A DNA stretch of 64,000 nt from an uncultured Paracoccaceae bacterium (GTDB taxonomy: Bacteria > Pseudomonadota > Alphaproteobacteria > Rhodobacterales > Rhodobacteraceae), in assembly GCA_947501555.1 (NCBI GenBank), contig CANMWG010000001.1:1302001-1366000 (forward strand). Reading direction: 5' to 3'. Position 1 is the first letter of the stretch; each line of letters begins with the position of its first letter. The position numbers and the translations under genes are program-made. This document shows positions 36,503-44,982 of this stretch, piece by piece. A model generated the notes under the pieces. That model saw only the letters and a list, made by a program, of their open reading frames with translations, did not search any database and was not told the DNA's origin.

Positions 36503-36525
36503 GCAGCATAGAACAAAATGGGCTC
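36503..36525. repeat. Degenerate intergenic repeat, copy 1
   Basis: GCAGCAT-AGAAC-AAAATGGGCTC here corresponds to GCAGCAT-TGGTCC-AAAATGGGCTC at 39967-39990. It lies in the 295-bp space between the ankyrin gene and the iron ABC operon, which otherwise shows nothing recognisable. It may be part of a decayed interspersed element. Confidence 0.4.
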
Positions 36526-36745
36526 TTTGCGGTCATTGGCTGCAGTCTGCACTAATGGCGGCTTTCCGTAAGAGTTGCCGCTAGCATGAACCCGCACGAC
36601 CGGCAGCAACGCCGGACAAACCAGACGCCGGAGAATTCGATTTGAAAGTCTGCTTTTGGTTGTTCTATGAGCAACGACGAGTTGTCAGCTTTGCTCTGAC
36701 TCCAAAATTGTCCCAAAGCATGAAGTCGGAAGGCAACCCCAATAC

Positions 36746-37519
36746 TCATTCCGCCAGTCGGGCATCCACGTAGAACACACCGCGCTTTGTTTGCTCTAGA
36801 TCGGTTTCGACACGGTAAGTCTCGCCAATTTCTGGCAGCGCCAGGATGTGGTTGGGCGCGCCATCTGCAAGGACTGTTCCTTGGCGCAGTAACACCAACC
36901 GGTCACAGAACTTCGCGGCTAGGTTCAGATCATGCAAGGCGGCCATCACGACGGGTTTCTTGCGATCCATTTCATTGCGGATCGACGTCAGTATCGACAG
37001 TTGGTGATGCAGATCAAGCGCGCTGGTGGGCTCGTCCAGCAAAATCACCTCTGGTGCCCGCACGATGGTTTGGGCTACGGCCACCATCTGCGCTTGTCCC
37101 CCACTCAAATCCGCAATCCCGCGATCCGCCAAATGTGACAGGCCAAGCGCGCTTAGTGTGTCTGACACGCGGTCAAGATTATCCGCCTCCACCCGCCAAC
37201 CGGTGGTTTGCTTCAACGCAAGCAATACGCTTTCAAAAACGTTCAGCAACGCGTTACAACCAAAGGCCTGCGGCATATAGGCGACGCGACGCGCGCGATC
37301 TTTGCGCCGCAACAGGGTCACATCGTCATCGCCAATTGTGATGGTCCCGGCGGTAGGTGTGACCAGGCCGGCCAGGGTTTTGAACAACGTGGATTTCCCT
37401 GATGCGTTCGGCCCGATCAACCCTACAAAAGCTCCACCTGCAATATCGGGCACGGACACATCATGCAGCACTTGGGTCTTCCCATACCCGGCATTGAGGT
37501 TTGCGATGCTCAGCGTCAT
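36746..37519 (-). CDS. Iron/heme-type ABC importer ATP-binding protein
   Basis: A 257-residue FepC/BtuD-type ATPase. Walker A is GPNASGKST (about 37-45), signature LSGGQAQM, Walker B VILLDEPTSALD, and the H-loop ALHDLNLA. Start at ATG 37519 overlaps the permease TGA (ATGA); the longer open frame upstream lies in the permease and is not protein-like. Third gene of the importer operon. Substrate may be a ferric siderophore, heme or cobalamin; sequence reading does not decide. Confidence 0.92.
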   Translation of the reverse strand: MTLSIANLNAGYGKTQVLHDVSVPDIAGGAFVGLIGPNASGKSTLFKTLAGLVTPTAGTITIGDDDVTLLRRKDRARRVAYMPQAFGCNALLNVFESVLLALKQTTGWRVEADNLDRVSDTLSALGLSHLADRGIADLSGGQAQMVAVAQTIVRAPEVILLDEPTSALDLHHQLSILTSIRNEMDRKKPVVMAALHDLNLAAKFCDRLVLLRQGTVLADGAPNHILALPEIGETYRVETDLEQTKRGVFYVDARLAE

Positions 37520-38577
37520 GACAATTTCTCCTTCCGGGTGCTGAGGATGATCGAGATGAAGACTGGCACCCCAATCAAGGACGTGATGATCCCAATCGGA
37601 TAGATGATGCCCGGCGTGATCGATTTTGAAATCAACGAGGTCAGCGAAAGAACCAGCGCGCCCACAAGGGCCGAAAGCGGCACAAAGAACCGCTGATCTT
37701 CGCCGACCAACAGCCGCGCTATATGCGGGCCAACAAGGCCGACGAACCCTACTGTGCCCACAAATGACACGGCTGTGGCAGCCAGCAGAGAGATGCAAAT
37801 CAACATCTCAACCCGCAACCGGCCCACATCCACGCCCATGCTTTCCGCCGTCGCCTCGCCCATCCGCAGGGCCGTCATCGGCCACGTGCGGAGCAGGCTG
37901 AAAGGGATGGCAACGGCGAGCAACAACGCCCCAAGTGAAATTTTTTCCCAGCTTGCACGGCTGAGCGAGCCCATCATCCAAAAGACGATCCGAGCGATCT
38001 GATCTTCCGATGCCATGTATTGCATCAACGCGAGCAGTGCGGAGAAAGTGAAAAAGATAGCGATCCCGAACAGGATCATTGTTTCAGAACCAACGCCCTT
38101 CAGGCGGGTCGCCAGCAGGATGAAACCACAGGTCAGTAGCGCGAAGACAAAAGCATTCATCGTGACCAACAACGGGCCCACAGCAGGGATAACACTGACC
38201 CCGAGCACAATCGCCAAAGACGCGCCAAAGCTGGCGGCAGCCGATACGCCCAGTGTAAAAGGTTCCGCCAGAGGGTTGTTCAAAATCGTCTGCATCTGCG
38301 CGCCCGCGACGGCCAACAAAGCGCCAACAAGCACAGCCGTGATGGCGACAGGCAGACGGTAATCCCAGACAATGACCTTTAGCCGGACACCATGCGACAA
38401 CGGGTCGGTCAGCACATCAAACACAACGGATAGGCTGTATTTGCCGGGGCCTGTGGCCACGTCCAGAAAAAAGCTCAGCGCCAGCAGCCCGGACACAACT
38501 GCGATCATGCCGTAGCGGCGGGTCACTTGGGCGGCATAGGTCCGGCGCATGTCTGCGGGGTTTACGTCAATTGTCAC
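37516..38577 (-). CDS. FecCD-family ABC importer permease
   Basis: A 353-residue inner-membrane permease of the FecCD/BtuC family with about ten helices. Conserved blocks include LAVAGAQMQTILNNPLAEPFTLG in its usual place and the C-terminal GTVGFVGLVGPHIARLLVGED loop that contacts the ATPase. I chose the GTG at 38577 because GGAGG lies eight bases upstream; an ATG at 38616 lacks a site and falls in an intercistronic hairpin. Coupled to the ATPase by ATGA. Confidence 0.9.
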   Translation of the reverse strand: MTIDVNPADMRRTYAAQVTRRYGMIAVVSGLLALSFFLDVATGPGKYSLSVVFDVLTDPLSHGVRLKVIVWDYRLPVAITAVLVGALLAVAGAQMQTILNNPLAEPFTLGVSAAASFGASLAIVLGVSVIPAVGPLLVTMNAFVFALLTCGFILLATRLKGVGSETMILFGIAIFFTFSALLALMQYMASEDQIARIVFWMMGSLSRASWEKISLGALLLAVAIPFSLLRTWPMTALRMGEATAESMGVDVGRLRVEMLICISLLAATAVSFVGTVGFVGLVGPHIARLLVGEDQRFFVPLSALVGALVLSLTSLISKSITPGIIYPIGIITSLIGVPVFISIILSTRKEKLS

Positions 38578-38599
38578 GAAAGTGCCCTCCAAAGGCGAT

Positions 38600-38627
38600 A
38601 GCGGCCCCGCAATCATGCAGGACCGCT
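38600..38627 (-). promoter_or_regulatory. Intercistronic stem-loop between binding protein and permease
   Basis: AGCGGCCCCGC / GCAGGACCGCT form an 11-bp stem (two G-U pairs in the RNA) around a six-base loop. It lies 13 bp beyond the binding-protein stop. There is no U-run, so rather than full termination it probably protects the upstream message, giving more binding protein than permease. Confidence 0.5.
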
Positions 38628-38640
38628 TTGTCAGATCAGC

Positions 38641-39795
38641 TTAGCTGTCCGACGCAAGGCTTCCCCAGAACACGCCCGAATAATCGATGGGCAGAAATTC
38701 ATCGTGAAGCGCTTTCATTGTGGCTTCTGGATCGACGTCAGCGAACAGCTCAGGGTGCAGCCATTTCGCAAAGGCCTGCATCGCCACAAAGTGGTAAGGG
38801 CTGTTGTAGAACTGGTGATAGACCGAATGGAAACGGCCATTTTTCACAGCCGATAGCTCTGGCCAACCGTCGCGCGCGGCAAGAGCCGCCAGACGGTCCT
38901 GCACCGCAGCAGCATCAGCTTCATAGCCAAACAGAACCGCTGTTGTGGCAGGGTTTGCTTCTGACCAGTTTGCACCAGTGCCGATGATCACATCAGGGTC
39001 ATCTGAGAAAATCGCCTCAAGACTGACAGAGGTCGAATAACCCGGCGTCTTCAAGGTCCCCCAGTTTTGGCCGCCCGCAAGATCGACAAGACGACCAAGA
39101 TTGGCACCCCCAAATGTGCTACAGCAGTTGGCCGGGTTATAACCCGCAGCACGTTCGATAAAGACAACCGGGCGATCCTCATCAGGAATTTCCTGCACGC
39201 GCGAATAGATGACTTTCATCTGTTCTTGATAGAAATCACCAAAGGCGTCTGCTTCATCGCGGCGGTCAAAGATGCGACCCAACAGTTGCAGGCTGGGAAC
39301 AGTATTTTGCGTCGGATCCTGACGGAAATCGACAAAGATGGTCGCAACACCCGCCTCATCCAGCTTTTCGATAATCCCGCTTTCTTGGGCTTTCAGAAGA
39401 TTTCCGAGGTTCATCACAACAACTTCGGTGCCTAGTGAAATCACCGCTTCAAGGTTCCATTCATCGGCATATGGGCTGCCAAAACTGGGCAGATCAGCGA
39501 TCTCAGGGAAAACTTCTAGATAGGCGCGATAGGCGTCAGGATCATAGTTGATCATGTCGTCTTTCCAGCCAACGACCCGCTCAAACGGGTTGTCTTGGTC
39601 CAAAAGCGCGAGCGAATAAATCATCCGGCCTTCGCCAATCACCACTTTGGATGGGTTGCGTTCAACATCGACAACGCGGCCTGCGATATCGGTAACGGTA
39701 ATGGTCTCTGCGGTGGCGAGCGTGGCGGACGCAAAAGTAAGCGTCATAGCTGCGGTAGCGAGGCAAAGACCCCGTGTCAGTGTTCTGACAGTCAT
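38641..39795 (-). CDS. Iron/heme-type ABC transporter substrate-binding protein
   Basis: A 384-residue periplasmic binding protein of the FepB/BtuF (cluster A-II) type. A signal peptide (MTVRTLTRG then a hydrophobic stretch ending ATLATA) is cleaved near residue 29. The mature protein opens with ITVTDIAGRVVDV, the family start, and has the two lobes joined by a long helix. A CC pair (about residue 235, NPANCC) is unusual. Start at ATG 39795 has AAGGAG upstream. First gene of the importer operon; the leader holds a 15-bp palindrome. Confidence 0.9.
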   Translation of the reverse strand: MTVRTLTRGLCLATAAMTLTFASATLATAETITVTDIAGRVVDVERNPSKVVIGEGRMIYSLALLDQDNPFERVVGWKDDMINYDPDAYRAYLEVFPEIADLPSFGSPYADEWNLEAVISLGTEVVVMNLGNLLKAQESGIIEKLDEAGVATIFVDFRQDPTQNTVPSLQLLGRIFDRRDEADAFGDFYQEQMKVIYSRVQEIPDEDRPVVFIERAAGYNPANCCSTFGGANLGRLVDLAGGQNWGTLKTPGYSTSVSLEAIFSDDPDVIIGTGANWSEANPATTAVLFGYEADAAAVQDRLAALAARDGWPELSAVKNGRFHSVYHQFYNSPYHFVAMQAFAKWLHPELFADVDPEATMKALHDEFLPIDYSGVFWGSLASDS

Positions 39796-39816
39796 GGGTC
39801 TCTCCTTATTTGATGT

Positions 39817-39831
39817 CATGGCAATGCCATG
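39817..39831 (-). promoter_or_regulatory. Palindrome CATGGCA-A-TGCCATG in the importer leader
   Basis: A perfect 7-bp inverted repeat around one base, 22 bp before the substrate-binding protein start. The upstream AT-rich stretch (39840-39880) contains TTGACA on the minus strand and could hold the promoter. The dyad may be the operator of an iron-responsive or local regulator. Confidence 0.4.
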
Positions 39832-39966
39832 TCGTAAGGCCACAGATAATAACCTACTAATTTTGTCAACAAATTTCTGGAGGGGGGAGAGAATTGAAAA
39901 AGGTGCTTGCAATCAATGTTCGCCATGCCGCAACCGTTTTGACTAGAGCAGCCATCCATCCTTGAC

Positions 39967-39990
39967 GCAGCATTGGTCCAAAATGGGCTC
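39967..39990. repeat. Degenerate intergenic repeat, copy 2
   Basis: Matches 36503-36525 with one inserted base and three or four substitutions in the centre. The following 70 bp (GCTGAATGGCTGC, GCGGGACTTTGCTGCCATTC) also resemble 35178-35222 upstream of the ankyrin gene (GCGGGACTTAGTTGCCATTC, GCTGAATGGCTGC). Confidence 0.4.
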
Positions 39991-40065
39991 GCACCCGCTG
40001 TTAGATCGTCCGCAGCAATTGGGCTTGCTGAATGGCTGCATCGCGGGACTTTGCTGCCATTCGAA

Positions 40066-40635
40066 TTAGCGCCCTAAGATACGCGACAGCAGGCTCTTCT
40101 TCTGAGGTATGACGATGGTAAGAAAGCCTTCAACTTCGCTTTGTTCCAAGTAATTTTCGTGCCTGAAGCCAATATCTAATGCAGCTAGGTCAAGCGGAAC
40201 TTCAAAAATATGATCGACGCCGTCGCCATCTCTGTGTTGGGCGGACGCGTGTTCTTGTTTAAGCTTCAAAAAGCCGTCCGGAAGTGTTCCAGTTTCCGAC
40301 AAATCAAGAATATCGCTACCAACACCGGAATGTGCTACTTTCCATACCTGCTGGCCCTCTCCCCAGAACTCGGCTGAACTCCACATAACCGTTTCATTAA
40401 CTTCGCAAACGTAAGTTTCATACTGCTTCGAAAGCTGTGCCACTTGCTCTATCGAGTGTTGGCCGAAGTCTTCATTTTCCGACCACAGTATCGTCCAATC
40501 GCTTTTTTTGAATTTGGCGATCCACCATTCGCCATCTGGCATATCAGCTGCGGGCTCACCAAGGGTTAAATTCAATGCTTCTGCAAATTTTTGTGGCGGT
40601 GCTTTGCTGGCAAGATAACAAATCCGAAATCCCAA
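40066..40635 (-). CDS. Hypothetical protein with TTG start
   Basis: A 189-residue soluble protein that I do not recognise. It has many Trp and acidic residues (GEWWIAKFKKSDWTILW, AEFWGEGQQVW) and a basic C-terminus (KKSLLSRILGR). There is no signal peptide or membrane helix. The start is TTG at 40635 (read MGFRICYLAS), supported by GGAGGA eight bases upstream, one of the best ribosome-binding sites in the window. The region has lower GC than its neighbours, suggesting an accessory gene. An immunity-like or stress role is possible but unsupported. Confidence 0.65.
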   Translation of the reverse strand: MGFRICYLASKAPPQKFAEALNLTLGEPAADMPDGEWWIAKFKKSDWTILWSENEDFGQHSIEQVAQLSKQYETYVCEVNETVMWSSAEFWGEGQQVWKVAHSGVGSDILDLSETGTLPDGFLKLKQEHASAQHRDGDGVDHIFEVPLDLAALDIGFRHENYLEQSEVEGFLTIVIPQKKSLLSRILGR

Positions 40636-40872
40636 AAATCCACTCCTCCAAGAATGTATCCATAGACGATATTGTCACTGATATCCTTTGGCAACAGTTG
40701 CCAAAGTTTGGGTTTCGTGTTGGTAGGTTTGGGCTCGGAGTCGCCGTTAGCTGCACTTTGCGACAAGGTCTCCTTTGCTTGGATCATTTCAATATTCAAG
40801 GCGCGAATAAGCAACGGCATGGTGCGTGTTCTTTAACGTCATTTGGTGCGCCCAGGGCCTGCAAATAGCCAC

Positions 40873-41946
40873 TTATGCACGCGGGAACACAAAGCAGCGG
40901 TCGCGTCGGATCATCAGCCAAAGCGCTGTGCCCGGTTGCGGCAGGAAGACCGATGGCACTACGGCCTTGAGCACCGATCCGTCGTAGTCCATCCGGAACT
41001 CAACCAAACTGGACGCCCCAATGAAGCGCGCCCGTTCCACGACGCCGCGCGCGGCCGTCCCCTCGACAGGTGTTGGGTTGGGTCCGCGTCCGCCCCGATC
41101 AAAGTCAATTTTCAGGTGCTGCGGGCGGATGACGATGTCTACCTCTGTGCCGTCTGGAACCCCCGGGGCGAGGAATTGCCCGAAGGGGGTTTCGGTCAGC
41201 GCGCCTTGTACTTTGCCTTGGATCACGTTGATATCGCTAAAGAAAGCTGACGCCTCGAGGTCAACAGGCGCGTTATAGATGTTATAGGGTGCACCGTGCT
41301 GTACAATCTTGCCTGCCCGCATCAAGGCGATTTCATCAGCCATGCGCATCGCCTCGCCCGGCTCATGCGTGACCAGTAATACGGCAGTGCCTTCATCCTT
41401 GAGCACCGCGAGCGTTTCATCCCGGATGTCATCGCGCAGGCGGTCATCAAGGCCCGAAAAGGGTTCATCCATCAGCATGATTTGCGGTTTAGGCGCAAGC
41501 GCCCGCGCCAAGGCGACCCGCTGCTGTTCCCCGCCGGATAGTTGATGTGGGTAGTCGCTGATGTGACTGGCCATCCCGACCTTTTCCAGCAGTTCTTGGA
41601 CCCGCGGCGCGCTATCGCGCTTGTCCAGCCCAAAGGCCACGTTCTGCCCCACTGTCAGATGCGGGAACAGGGCAAAGTCCTGAAACATCAACCCGATGGA
41701 CCGTTGCTCGGGCGGTAGCCGGAACTTGGTGTCACAGACCAGTTTTCCGTCAACATGGATCGTTCCGCTGTCCTGCTTTTCCACCCCTGCGATGATCCGC
41801 AGGGTCGTGGATTTGCCGCAGCCCGATGGGCCCAACAGGCAGGTCACCTGCCCCGGCATGACCGTCAGGCTGACGTCATCCACGACGCGGCGCCCGCCAT
41901 AGTCCTTGACGATGTTTGTGATCTCAAGCCGAGGGGATTGCATCAT
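40873..41946 (-). CDS. FbpC/PotA-type ABC transporter ATP-binding protein
   Basis: A 357-residue ATPase of the ferric-iron/polyamine/sugar importer class. Walker A is GPSGCGKST (about 36-44), signature LSGGEQQR, Walker B IMLMDEPFSGLD, H-loop VTHEPGEA. A C-terminal TOBE-like domain (about 245-355) ends in RRDRCFVF. The two adjacent ATG codons at 41946/41943 are equally possible starts. No permease or binding-protein gene is adjacent, so the partner genes lie elsewhere or it is an orphan. FQDFALFPHLTV is typical of the FbpC branch. Confidence 0.87.
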   Translation of the reverse strand: MMQSPRLEITNIVKDYGGRRVVDDVSLTVMPGQVTCLLGPSGCGKSTTLRIIAGVEKQDSGTIHVDGKLVCDTKFRLPPEQRSIGLMFQDFALFPHLTVGQNVAFGLDKRDSAPRVQELLEKVGMASHISDYPHQLSGGEQQRVALARALAPKPQIMLMDEPFSGLDDRLRDDIRDETLAVLKDEGTAVLLVTHEPGEAMRMADEIALMRAGKIVQHGAPYNIYNAPVDLEASAFFSDINVIQGKVQGALTETPFGQFLAPGVPDGTEVDIVIRPQHLKIDFDRGGRGPNPTPVEGTAARGVVERARFIGASSLVEFRMDYDGSVLKAVVPSVFLPQPGTALWLMIRRDRCFVFPRA

Positions 41947-42004
41947 CGGGGACGGGTGCCTGACAGAAACATTAAGGTTTTGCCCACCTAGCAACAGGGC
42001 CGGG

Positions 42005-43123
42005 TTAGGTCAATTCAAAGGGTACGCTCGCGATACTGCGCCCGTTGACTTGAACATGCAGCTGATGTGCCCCCGGATAGAGCGTGAATGTCGTCGCGTT
42101 ATCTTTGAAGGTGTGCTTCTTTTTGATGACAACCGGCTTGCCAGCCTTAGCGTCCAACACTTTAAGCTTAAAGACTTTTGGCGCGGTTGTTCCATTCGCT
42201 TTCATGAAATCGATAACGTAATCGACGATCAGTGGCACGTTTTTGTCAGCCTGCAATGTCATTGCGATTTCCACACTTTCCCCGCGTGCGATGTTGTTGG
42301 GGCTGATGCTGAATTGCGACAGGGTCACAGGCGCGTCGGGGCTATAGCCAAGGTGCGTCATGGCGCCGGGGTGTCCGGCTTTGATCAGCCCGCGCAGCGC
42401 ATGTTTGCGCATCCAATCCAGTTCTTTGCCGTTTTGCGTGCCATCGGCCTGCCAGTTTTCAAGGCGGGTGATCACGGCATCCGGATCTTTTTTGGTGATG
42501 TCGTTAAGATGGTTCGCCACCGAACGGGTCACAAACCGGGTCGGATCGGACTGTAGTTGGTCCAGCAATGGCAAGGTTTGGTCGGACGTCAGCCCGATCG
42601 CCTGCCCCCATGGCAGTTTTGGCCGTGTCCCTTCGCTGACGAGACGCCGGACGTGGTAGTGATCATGGCTGATCCAGTCCTGCAAACGCGCCAATGTTGC
42701 GTCGGGGTGCTTGTTGAGAAAAGCACGGATGGAATATTCCATCGAAAACCGCTGGGTGATCTGTTCCAGCGTATCGAGACTTTGATCCAAATGCCCTTCA
42801 AGCCCATGGTTTTCAACGTAAACGCCAAGCGGCGCGTAGATGAAATGCCCGAAATCATCATCCGTCAGTGTGGGGTCAAGCGGCGGTGGTAACGCCCCGC
42901 TGATCGCCTGTGCCGCCTTAGAAAATTCACGCGGCAGATAGCGCCCGAGCACCTCAGCGATCAAGTTGATCCGCGCTTTCAATTCCAGCGGCAGCATCTC
43001 GGCCATCACATCCGCCACGAAGGGGGCTGCCTTGAACACCCCAGCGTCTTCAAAATGCCCGCCGAGACGTCCGACGGTCTCGGCGTTAAACAAATGATCC
43101 TTGAGGCTGAATTTCTCGGCCAT
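42005..43123 (-). CDS. AlkC/AlkD-like DNA alkylation-repair glycosylase
   Basis: A 372-residue protein of the ALK (HEAT-like) DNA glycosylase superfamily, closest in layout to AlkC, which removes N3-alkyl purines. The start MAEKFSLKDHLFNAETV is family-like. The helical repeat core (about 30-265) has YSIRAFLNKHPDATLARLQDW and RFVTRSVANHLNDITKKDP blocks. A C-terminal Ig-like beta-domain (about 270-372) follows, as in the long AlkC forms. The ATG at 43123 overlaps the SDR stop (TAATG), so the two are cotranscribed. Confidence 0.82.
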   Translation of the reverse strand: MAEKFSLKDHLFNAETVGRLGGHFEDAGVFKAAPFVADVMAEMLPLELKARINLIAEVLGRYLPREFSKAAQAISGALPPPLDPTLTDDDFGHFIYAPLGVYVENHGLEGHLDQSLDTLEQITQRFSMEYSIRAFLNKHPDATLARLQDWISHDHYHVRRLVSEGTRPKLPWGQAIGLTSDQTLPLLDQLQSDPTRFVTRSVANHLNDITKKDPDAVITRLENWQADGTQNGKELDWMRKHALRGLIKAGHPGAMTHLGYSPDAPVTLSQFSISPNNIARGESVEIAMTLQADKNVPLIVDYVIDFMKANGTTAPKVFKLKVLDAKAGKPVVIKKKHTFKDNATTFTLYPGAHQLHVQVNGRSIASVPFELT

Positions 43124-43902
43124 TAGATTGTCGCGTTGATCGCGCCCCCGTCGAGCACGATGTTTTGCCCCACAATAAAGCCTGCATGTTGCGAACAGAG
43201 GAACGCGCACATCGCCCCGAACTCTGCCGCAGTCCCATAGCGCCGCGCGGGAATCGTCGCCTCGCGTTGGGCCTTGGCTGTAGCCATATCGATGCCTTGT
43301 GCTTTGCTGACGCCCGTGTCGAGGCTGACGGCCCGGTCCGTGGCGTGGATGCCGGGCAGCATGTTGTTGATGTTCACCCCGTATTGCGCCACTTGCCGCG
43401 CGGTCCCTGCCGCATAGCCGGTCAGCCCGGCGCGTGCGGAGTTGGACAGGCCCAACTGCGGGATCGGGGCTTTGACGGACCCGGATGTGATGTTGACCAC
43501 CCGTCCCCACCCCTGATCGATCATGCCAGGCATCAGCGCTTTCATCAGCGCGATGGGTGCGAGCATATTGGCATCAATGGCCGCAATAAAATCATCCCGG
43601 TCCCAATCGGCCCACAGCCCTGGAGGTGGACCGCCAGCGTTATTGACAAGAATATCAACACCTTGCGCGGCTCCCAGCAATTCTGCACGACCGGCCTCTT
43701 GCGACACATCTGCAGCCACGGTCACGACTTCAACCCCGTAGGTGTCGCGGATATGGGTCGCCGTCGCTTCAAGCGCTTCAGCCCCGCGTGCGTTCAGGAT
43801 CAGGTTGACCCCGGCTTCGGCCAAGGCTTCTGCACAGCCCCGTCCCAGCCCTTTGGATGACGCACAGACCAGTGCCCGCTTTCCTTTGATCCCCAGATCC
43901 AT
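43123..43902 (-). CDS. Short-chain dehydrogenase/reductase
   Basis: A 259-residue SDR. The cofactor motif is ALVCASSKGLGRGCA (TGxxxGxG variant with CASSKGLG, about 9-20), and NNAGG follows. The expected YxxxK is replaced: after the conserved Ser (VNITSGSVKAPIPQLGLSNSARAGL) the Tyr position is not obvious, as in the Gln/Leu-type SDRs related to 3-oxoacyl reductase-like BacC/FabG paralogs. Start supported by AAGGAGG nine bases before ATG 43902. Coupled to the alkylation-repair gene. Confidence 0.87.
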   Translation of the reverse strand: MDLGIKGKRALVCASSKGLGRGCAEALAEAGVNLILNARGAEALEATATHIRDTYGVEVVTVAADVSQEAGRAELLGAAQGVDILVNNAGGPPPGLWADWDRDDFIAAIDANMLAPIALMKALMPGMIDQGWGRVVNITSGSVKAPIPQLGLSNSARAGLTGYAAGTARQVAQYGVNINNMLPGIHATDRAVSLDTGVSKAQGIDMATAKAQREATIPARRYGTAAEFGAMCAFLCSQHAGFIVGQNIVLDGGAINATI

Positions 43903-44002
43903 GGCCGCAGCCTCCTTCGTTGTTATGTGTTGCGTTTGACCTAACACCGGCGATCCGGGTGGGCAATCGTATCCATTCCGGCTTGGCGGAGGCCCTGCGC
44001 CG

Positions 44003-44980
44003 GTGTACGTCTACTGCATGGGTGCAGGTGCATTGACAGTTGAAGTGTTTTCCGCTGCGGATTTCGTTGCAACGGCAGGGGTTGCCTTGGGCGAGCAGCT
44101 GTCCTTCGCTGATGAATTGGTCATGGATGACATCTATCAATTGACCGAAAACGCCACTGTGACGTCTTTGTCCTTGCAGACAATTGATGACAATCTCCGC
44201 CGCGCAGCCCCGCCCAATAACACGGTGCATCTGGATTGCTGTCTGACGTTGATGGCCCCTGACGGCGGCACCTATGAGGCGCTCATCCTGGTTGAGGTTG
44301 CGGAAGGCCATGTCGCTGCGATCTATATGCTTCCCTTGGCTGAATTGATCCCGGGCACGGATTACACCCTTGTGGGCCTAGCCCGCCATACCGCCACCCG
44401 CCGTTTTGCCGAGGCTGCAAGCGGATCATTTGCCCGCGGCACCCATATCACAATGGCTGATGGCACGCTGCGCCCGATTGAGACACTGCAGGTCGGTGAT
44501 AAGGTCCTGACGCGAGATTCCGGTATGCGTCCGATCCAGTGGATCGGCCAGGCCACAATGCGCGCCACCGGCAGCTTTGCCCCGGTGGTTATCTGCAAGG
44601 GTGCATTGCACAATGAAAACGATCTTGTTCTGCGCCCCGATCACCGCCTGTTTGTCTATCAACGGATAGATCACGCGGGCGTTGGCCGTTCTGAAGTTCT
44701 GATCAAGGCCCGTCAGCTGATTGACGGCGACACCGTCATCCGCCGCCATGGTGGGTTCATCGATTATTTCCAACTGGTTTTTGACGAGCACTACATCATT
44801 TACGCCGAGGGGATTGCCGCTGAATCCCATCTTGTTGACCCACGCACCCGAATTGCCTTGCCTCAGGAAGCTGCGGCCCGAAATCACGCGCATCTCCCAC
44901 ATCTGGACTATGAGGTAAAAGACAATCTGATCCCAACGGATCGCGCCGCCACATTGTTGCGTAAGGCTTCAGCCAGTTAG
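44003..44980 (+). CDS. Hint-domain protein with Ser at the catalytic position
   Basis: A protein of up to 325 residues. After an N-terminal domain of about 140 residues comes a Hint-type domain with GTHITMADGTLRPIETLQVGDKVLTRD, MRPIQWIGQ and RPDHRLFVY blocks. The residue aligned with the nucleophile Cys of Hint domains is Ser142 (SFARGT instead of CFxxGT). The start is GTG at 44003 with GGAGG ten bases upstream; ATG 44018 is an alternative. The gene converges on a lipoprotein gene with a 2-bp gap. A second Hint protein in the window (25.7 kb) keeps the Cys. Confidence 0.8.
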   Translation: MYVYCMGAGALTVEVFSAADFVATAGVALGEQLSFADELVMDDIYQLTENATVTSLSLQTIDDNLRRAAPPNNTVHLDCCLTLMAPDGGTYEALILVEVAEGHVAAIYMLPLAELIPGTDYTLVGLARHTATRRFAEAASGSFARGTHITMADGTLRPIETLQVGDKVLTRDSGMRPIQWIGQATMRATGSFAPVVICKGALHNENDLVLRPDHRLFVYQRIDHAGVGRSEVLIKARQLIDGDTVIRRHGGFIDYFQLVFDEHYIIYAEGIAAESHLVDPRTRIALPQEAAARNHAHLPHLDYEVKDNLIPTDRAATLLRKASAS

Positions 44981-44982
44981 GG

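Noticed and set aside
37520..37798. Upstream extension of the importer ATPase
   Set aside because: It is a shadow of the FecCD permease gene; the proper start overlaps the permease stop by ATGA.
40572..40820. 82-codon minus-strand frame overlapping the start of the TTG gene
   Set aside because: No ribosome-binding site and unremarkable composition; it contains the Shine-Dalgarno of the next gene but no recognisable protein feature.
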